DNA from: Nemania diffusa
Lineage: Eukaryota > Ascomycota > Sordariomycetes > Xylariales > Xylariaceae
Direction: 5' to 3'
DNA: 64,000 bases
NCBI GenBank assembly: GCA_038501195.1
Contig: JBBPUQ010000008.1
Coordinates: 3,234,501-3,298,500, forward strand
Shown here piece after piece: positions 60,701 through 64,000 of this stretch. A program made the translations under genes and the position numbers. The notes under the pieces are model-generated. The model was not told the origin of the DNA. It saw only the letters and a program-made list of their open reading frames with translations, and made no database searches. Position 1 is the first letter of the stretch. The number at the start of each line of letters is the position of its first letter.

Positions 60701-61261
60701 GTGAGAAGAGTGGTTGGAGCGGGTGCTGGCACGGCGATGGACGCCCTTGGAGTCGCTACCTCGGGAGACCGGAGGAGGGCGATCCTTGCTAGAAACTGGC
60801 CTGGACTGCTGGGCTATGTTCGAGGTTTCATAGTCTTGCTGGGGTAGGATGTCTTGGACTGCACGGACGGACCCGGAACCTGAGTGTCGGCGACTGTGAT
60901 GGCGTTGGGGATGGGAGGTCGAGGTAGATCGATGCGGGAGTGGGGTAGCGTGGCTGCTAGTATTGTTGCCGTTGCTGTTGCTGTTGCTAATGCTGTTGGA
61001 GGTCGGACTGGTGGTGGTTGCGGTGGTGGTTGTGGTTGAGATTGGGCGTGAACGTGTTGAGTGGGTTCGGGTGGGTTGGGTGTTGCTATGGCCGGACTGA
61101 TGCTGATGGTGATGCTTCTCCGGGTGCTGGTGCTGGTGCTGTTGATGCTGATGATGATGGTGGTGATGATGGTGGTGAGAGTGGGTACGAGGTGACGAGG
61201 CAGTTGATGAATGACGGAGAGGAGGTTCTCGATGCTGCTGTTCAGTGGCAGGCATTGACAT
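57726..61261 (-). CDS. KIN1: Ser/Thr protein kinase, Kin1/Kin2 (MARK/PAR-1) type
   Basis: Three exons, 61261-60479, 60337-59707 and 59650-57726, with introns of 141 nt (GTTAGT, ACTAAC, TTAG) and 56 nt (GTAAGT, GCTAAC, ATAG); 1112 residues. I start at the ATG at 61261 ([10 protein letters not shown]). The 261-residue first exon has a His/Gln-rich tract, a Ser/Thr/Asn-rich region and the kinase P-loop IGAGSMGKV (about 243-251). The catalytic Lys is in VACKII (265), HRDLKIEN at about 370-377, DFGLSN at 389-394, and the APE motif is in [14 protein letters not shown]. The domain ends near [21 protein letters not shown] long disordered basic/Ser-rich region follows, then a C-terminal KA1 domain ending [14 protein letters not shown]. 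Kin1-type kinases act at the plasma membrane and septa, controlling polarity, exocytosis and (in yeast) the unfolded-protein response. KA1 binds acidic phospholipids. Confidence 0.95.
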
Positions 61262-64000
61262 GGCTTTGCTTTGTGATGGAGGGCCAGCGACACAGCACGC
61301 CCGCACAGGTAGGTATACGTACAGTAATTCGGGCAGGTGATAGGCAACGTAATTTGGTAATAGTAAGTCGGGTAGGTAGGTATTTTACCTGGTCAATTAT
61401 TTCCCAGCTTAGATACCTAGCGGTTAGGTATGTTAAGTACGTATGTACGCATGTTATGTACGCATGTTACGTCTCCCGGTACGGTGCAGTGAAAAAAGGT
61501 ACCTCCTCCACCTGCCCTGCTCTAAAACCGTGGTGCCAGTAGGCCGGTGGATACTAGAGGGACGGCGGGGACAGCTGGGCAATAGGAAGTCATGTAGCTA
61601 GCTGTCTAGCGGGACGACGTAAAGTGGAAATGGGTCGGGTGTCTGGTAGGCCCATGTAAGAGATGAGAAAAAGGGGGGACAGAAAAGGCTGAAGGTCAAT
61701 CAAGTCCAAAATCTTTGGTAGCGACCTATATGTACCTACCAGGCAGGTACCTAAACTTACAGAGGAGAGGAAGTGTCCATGTACCTACCCAGATGCATGT
61801 AAGGTATATATGGTTAAGGCAAACAAGACCATGACCTGGAGAAGAACATTAAAGCTGCAAAAGTAACAATACCACTAACTTACAGTACCTGCCTCCAGAT
61901 ATCATGTGTGTGCAGAATACCGTACGTATCTTAGAGAGGGAGAGAGAAGGGGGCGATTTGGGTGAGCTAGAAAGCCACCAACACCTCTTTTCTTGTTTCT
62001 AGCCCCTTTTTCTATTGGTGCCATTTTTTATCGTGTGATGTCAAAAATAATAAATACAGTTGTATGCAAAGCTACAACTCCAGCTTATTACTTATAGAGT
62101 TATACTTACCTACATGTCGATGTATTTTTGTTACTTTTATAGTACCAGTATAATAACACCGATATAATCCTTGGTGTGATATTGAATTCTAGCTTGGTGA
62201 AGTTTTCTATGCGTACAGTGTCTACGCCGCACAGTAACAGCACCACCAAAAAGAAAAATTAAAGGGACAAAAAAGAAAGTACATATAACAACTACCTAAA
62301 ACATAATCTCATGCTTGAATCTTGGTGAACTGCATTCATGCTCCGCTCATACTTACACGTATGCCGTAGGTAGTTGAACAGGTAACTAAAAGTGCTAAAT
62401 GCGCTAGTTGACGCGGTACCTCGACTAGGTAGCGACCCCAGTGGGATGGACCCATAGCTAAGTTGTATCAGGGTTGGAACAACGCGGGGCTCCTTCACCT
62501 TTCCCGCTCCTTACCTGCTGTTATTAGGAAGTATTATTACCACCCACTAGTGTATCTTTGAAAGTTGGTAGGTAGGCACATATTAGTCTAGGCACCATGC
62601 TCTCTGCGTACATACCTAAAGGTGTAGATAGTACTGTAGGGCACGCCGCATCAGCTGTGGACTGTTAGGTTGGTACCCCTCTAAGTACGAGGGGCAGCCA
62701 GTTAGACAAGGTCTGCCTACTCCTTTCGTTATCATCTCTTGCCGAAATGGATGTGAGAGATAAGTAAACTATTTCTTTTTTTCTCGATACGATACTAAAA
62801 GAGGCCATAAAATTATGGCCTTATCAAAACGCCAATACGAAGTAACTCAATACGAAAAGGGAAAGAAAAAAAGAATTACGAAACAATGCAACGCTATTCT
62901 CATGCTCGCCTAGGAAATACGTACGCAGTACCTAGGTGCTCTCATGTTCAGATGTCAGCTCTAGCTACACTACATATCTACTAGTGACTATGTGTATGTA
63001 GGGGAGGCGATTGAAACCAAGAGCCGCCCCCTCCCCGCTGACCGGGTTGGTACAACTAAGTACAATGATGCATGGCACCACAGCTAGATTCTTGCGCTTA
63101 TGCGGAGAGATTGGGCGGACGTGCAGAACGGCCGTGCAGAGGGGGCTCTCTGAGGTGTCCGTGATTCATCTCTTCTGCGCGTGAGATGGAACATATGACA
63201 AGAATCTAGCTGGGTCCTGGATATGACTCCCCCTTTGTCTGTTCCCTACGGCATGGATTTCTGCCATCGCCAACATGAAACCCCTCTCCATCGTTACCGT
63301 TGCTGTCGAAGTCTAGACCCTTGTGACATCTGGGCATTGTACTTATTCTGTTCTGTTCCGTCCCATCCGAGGTTTTGTCCTGGTCCTGGATTATACGTGC
63401 TGTCAAAGGTTGATACTGAGTTGAGTCTATACGCGTGCGCATAGTACCTACTAAAATCATAGCACACATACAGTTGTGTGTAGTAGGTGGTCCAAGATAA
63501 CACTTCACGCCCAGGGTGAGGTGCAGATGAATGGCTCTTGCAAGTCTCGGCTGATAAGGTATGTATGTAGGTATGACGACATGAAAGGGTTGACTATTTA
63601 GTCTACTCCATTTGGACAAGAACGGGATAATGTTGCATGGGCTTCTAATCGCGACGGGCACTATCGGCTTCACGGATAGCTGGGTGTATTGTAGGGTATG
63701 TTACATGCCTCTTCTTGGCATCCCTGGTCGACAATACCTACCACCTATCAACATGCCATCATAGTTGATGACATCCCAGGAAACTACAAGACAATAGACG
63801 CGTGGTTATATACTCACTTAACTTTGTGTGTATACTCATGTTTCCACACGCGACGGACCGAAGGCTCCTGGTTTACATCTCCGAAGGATTACCCATCGTG
63901 TAGCTAGAATTTGACAGATTTATAGACATGAGGGCAAGTGACACTTGTGCGCAACATCGATAGCTTGCCACAAGATGATCCCCATTATACTTATAACTAA
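61262..64000. other. Region upstream of the kinase gene, no gene supported
   Basis: The first several hundred bases are the kinase promoter and 5' leader. Beyond that I see AT-rich DNA, TAGGTA/TACCTA words, a TATGCGTA at 62208 and small open frames without domains (for example 63206-63673, minus strand). No gene, RNA or mobile element is supportable to the window end. Confidence 0.5.

Noticed and set aside
60814..61347. 177-codon frame overlapping kinase exon 1
   Set aside because: An alternative frame of the repeat-rich first exon; the kinase frame continues into the P-loop.
63206..63673. 155-codon minus-strand frame near the window end
   Set aside because: Composition resembles translated non-coding DNA; no domain or signal peptide.

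Overview
The window looks like nuclear DNA of a filamentous ascomycete (Pezizomycotina; Sordariomycetes is my guess but not proven). The coding genes carry short introns, mostly 49-141 nt with one of 240 nt. Donors are GTRNGT-like, branch sites are CTAAC, CTAAT or CTGAT, and acceptors are AG. The recognisable products are fungal: an SREBP with a DUF2014 tail, a LaeA-like methyltransferase, a Kha1-type antiporter, a Kin1-type kinase and Caf40/Rcd1. I saw no tRNA, rRNA, CRISPR array or intact transposon.

Layout. 1.65-3.24 kb (+) encodes a signal-peptide, single-pass membrane protein with a long proline-rich tail. 6.29-9.36 kb (+) is the SREBP transcription factor. 10.51-10.80 kb (-) is a doubtful two-exon small gene. 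12.27-13.00 kb (-) is a three-exon CIA30-domain gene, split into short exons and rebuilt here from splice sites. 17.01-17.84 kb (-) is a two-exon bZIP factor. From 17.84 to about 39.0 kb I can support no gene: it is a 21-kb gene-poor stretch full of short words (TAGGTA/TACCTA, TACGCATA, CATA runs). 39.02-39.55 kb (-) holds an unrecognised open frame with no start codon, probably an exon or gene relic. 41.15-44.16 kb (-) is the K+/H+ antiporter. 48.95-50.25 kb (+) is a six-exon LaeA-like methyltransferase. 52.31-53.06 kb (+) is a secreted protein with two six-cysteine modules of identical spacing. 54.83-55.99 kb (-) is CAF40/Rcd1 and 57.73-61.26 kb (-) is the Kin1/MARK kinase.

How the genes relate. 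The genes do not form an obvious pathway cluster. Most are housekeeping or regulatory: sterol/hypoxia control, mRNA decay, polarity kinase, organelle ion exchange, and an oxidoreductase assembly-type domain. Two are more typical of accessory functions and lie 2 kb apart on the same strand: the LaeA-like methyltransferase and the cysteine-rich secreted protein. Only about a quarter of the window is coding, which is low for such fungi. The most unusual signals are the paired six-cysteine modules and the strong recurrence of the octamer TACGCATA in non-coding DNA.
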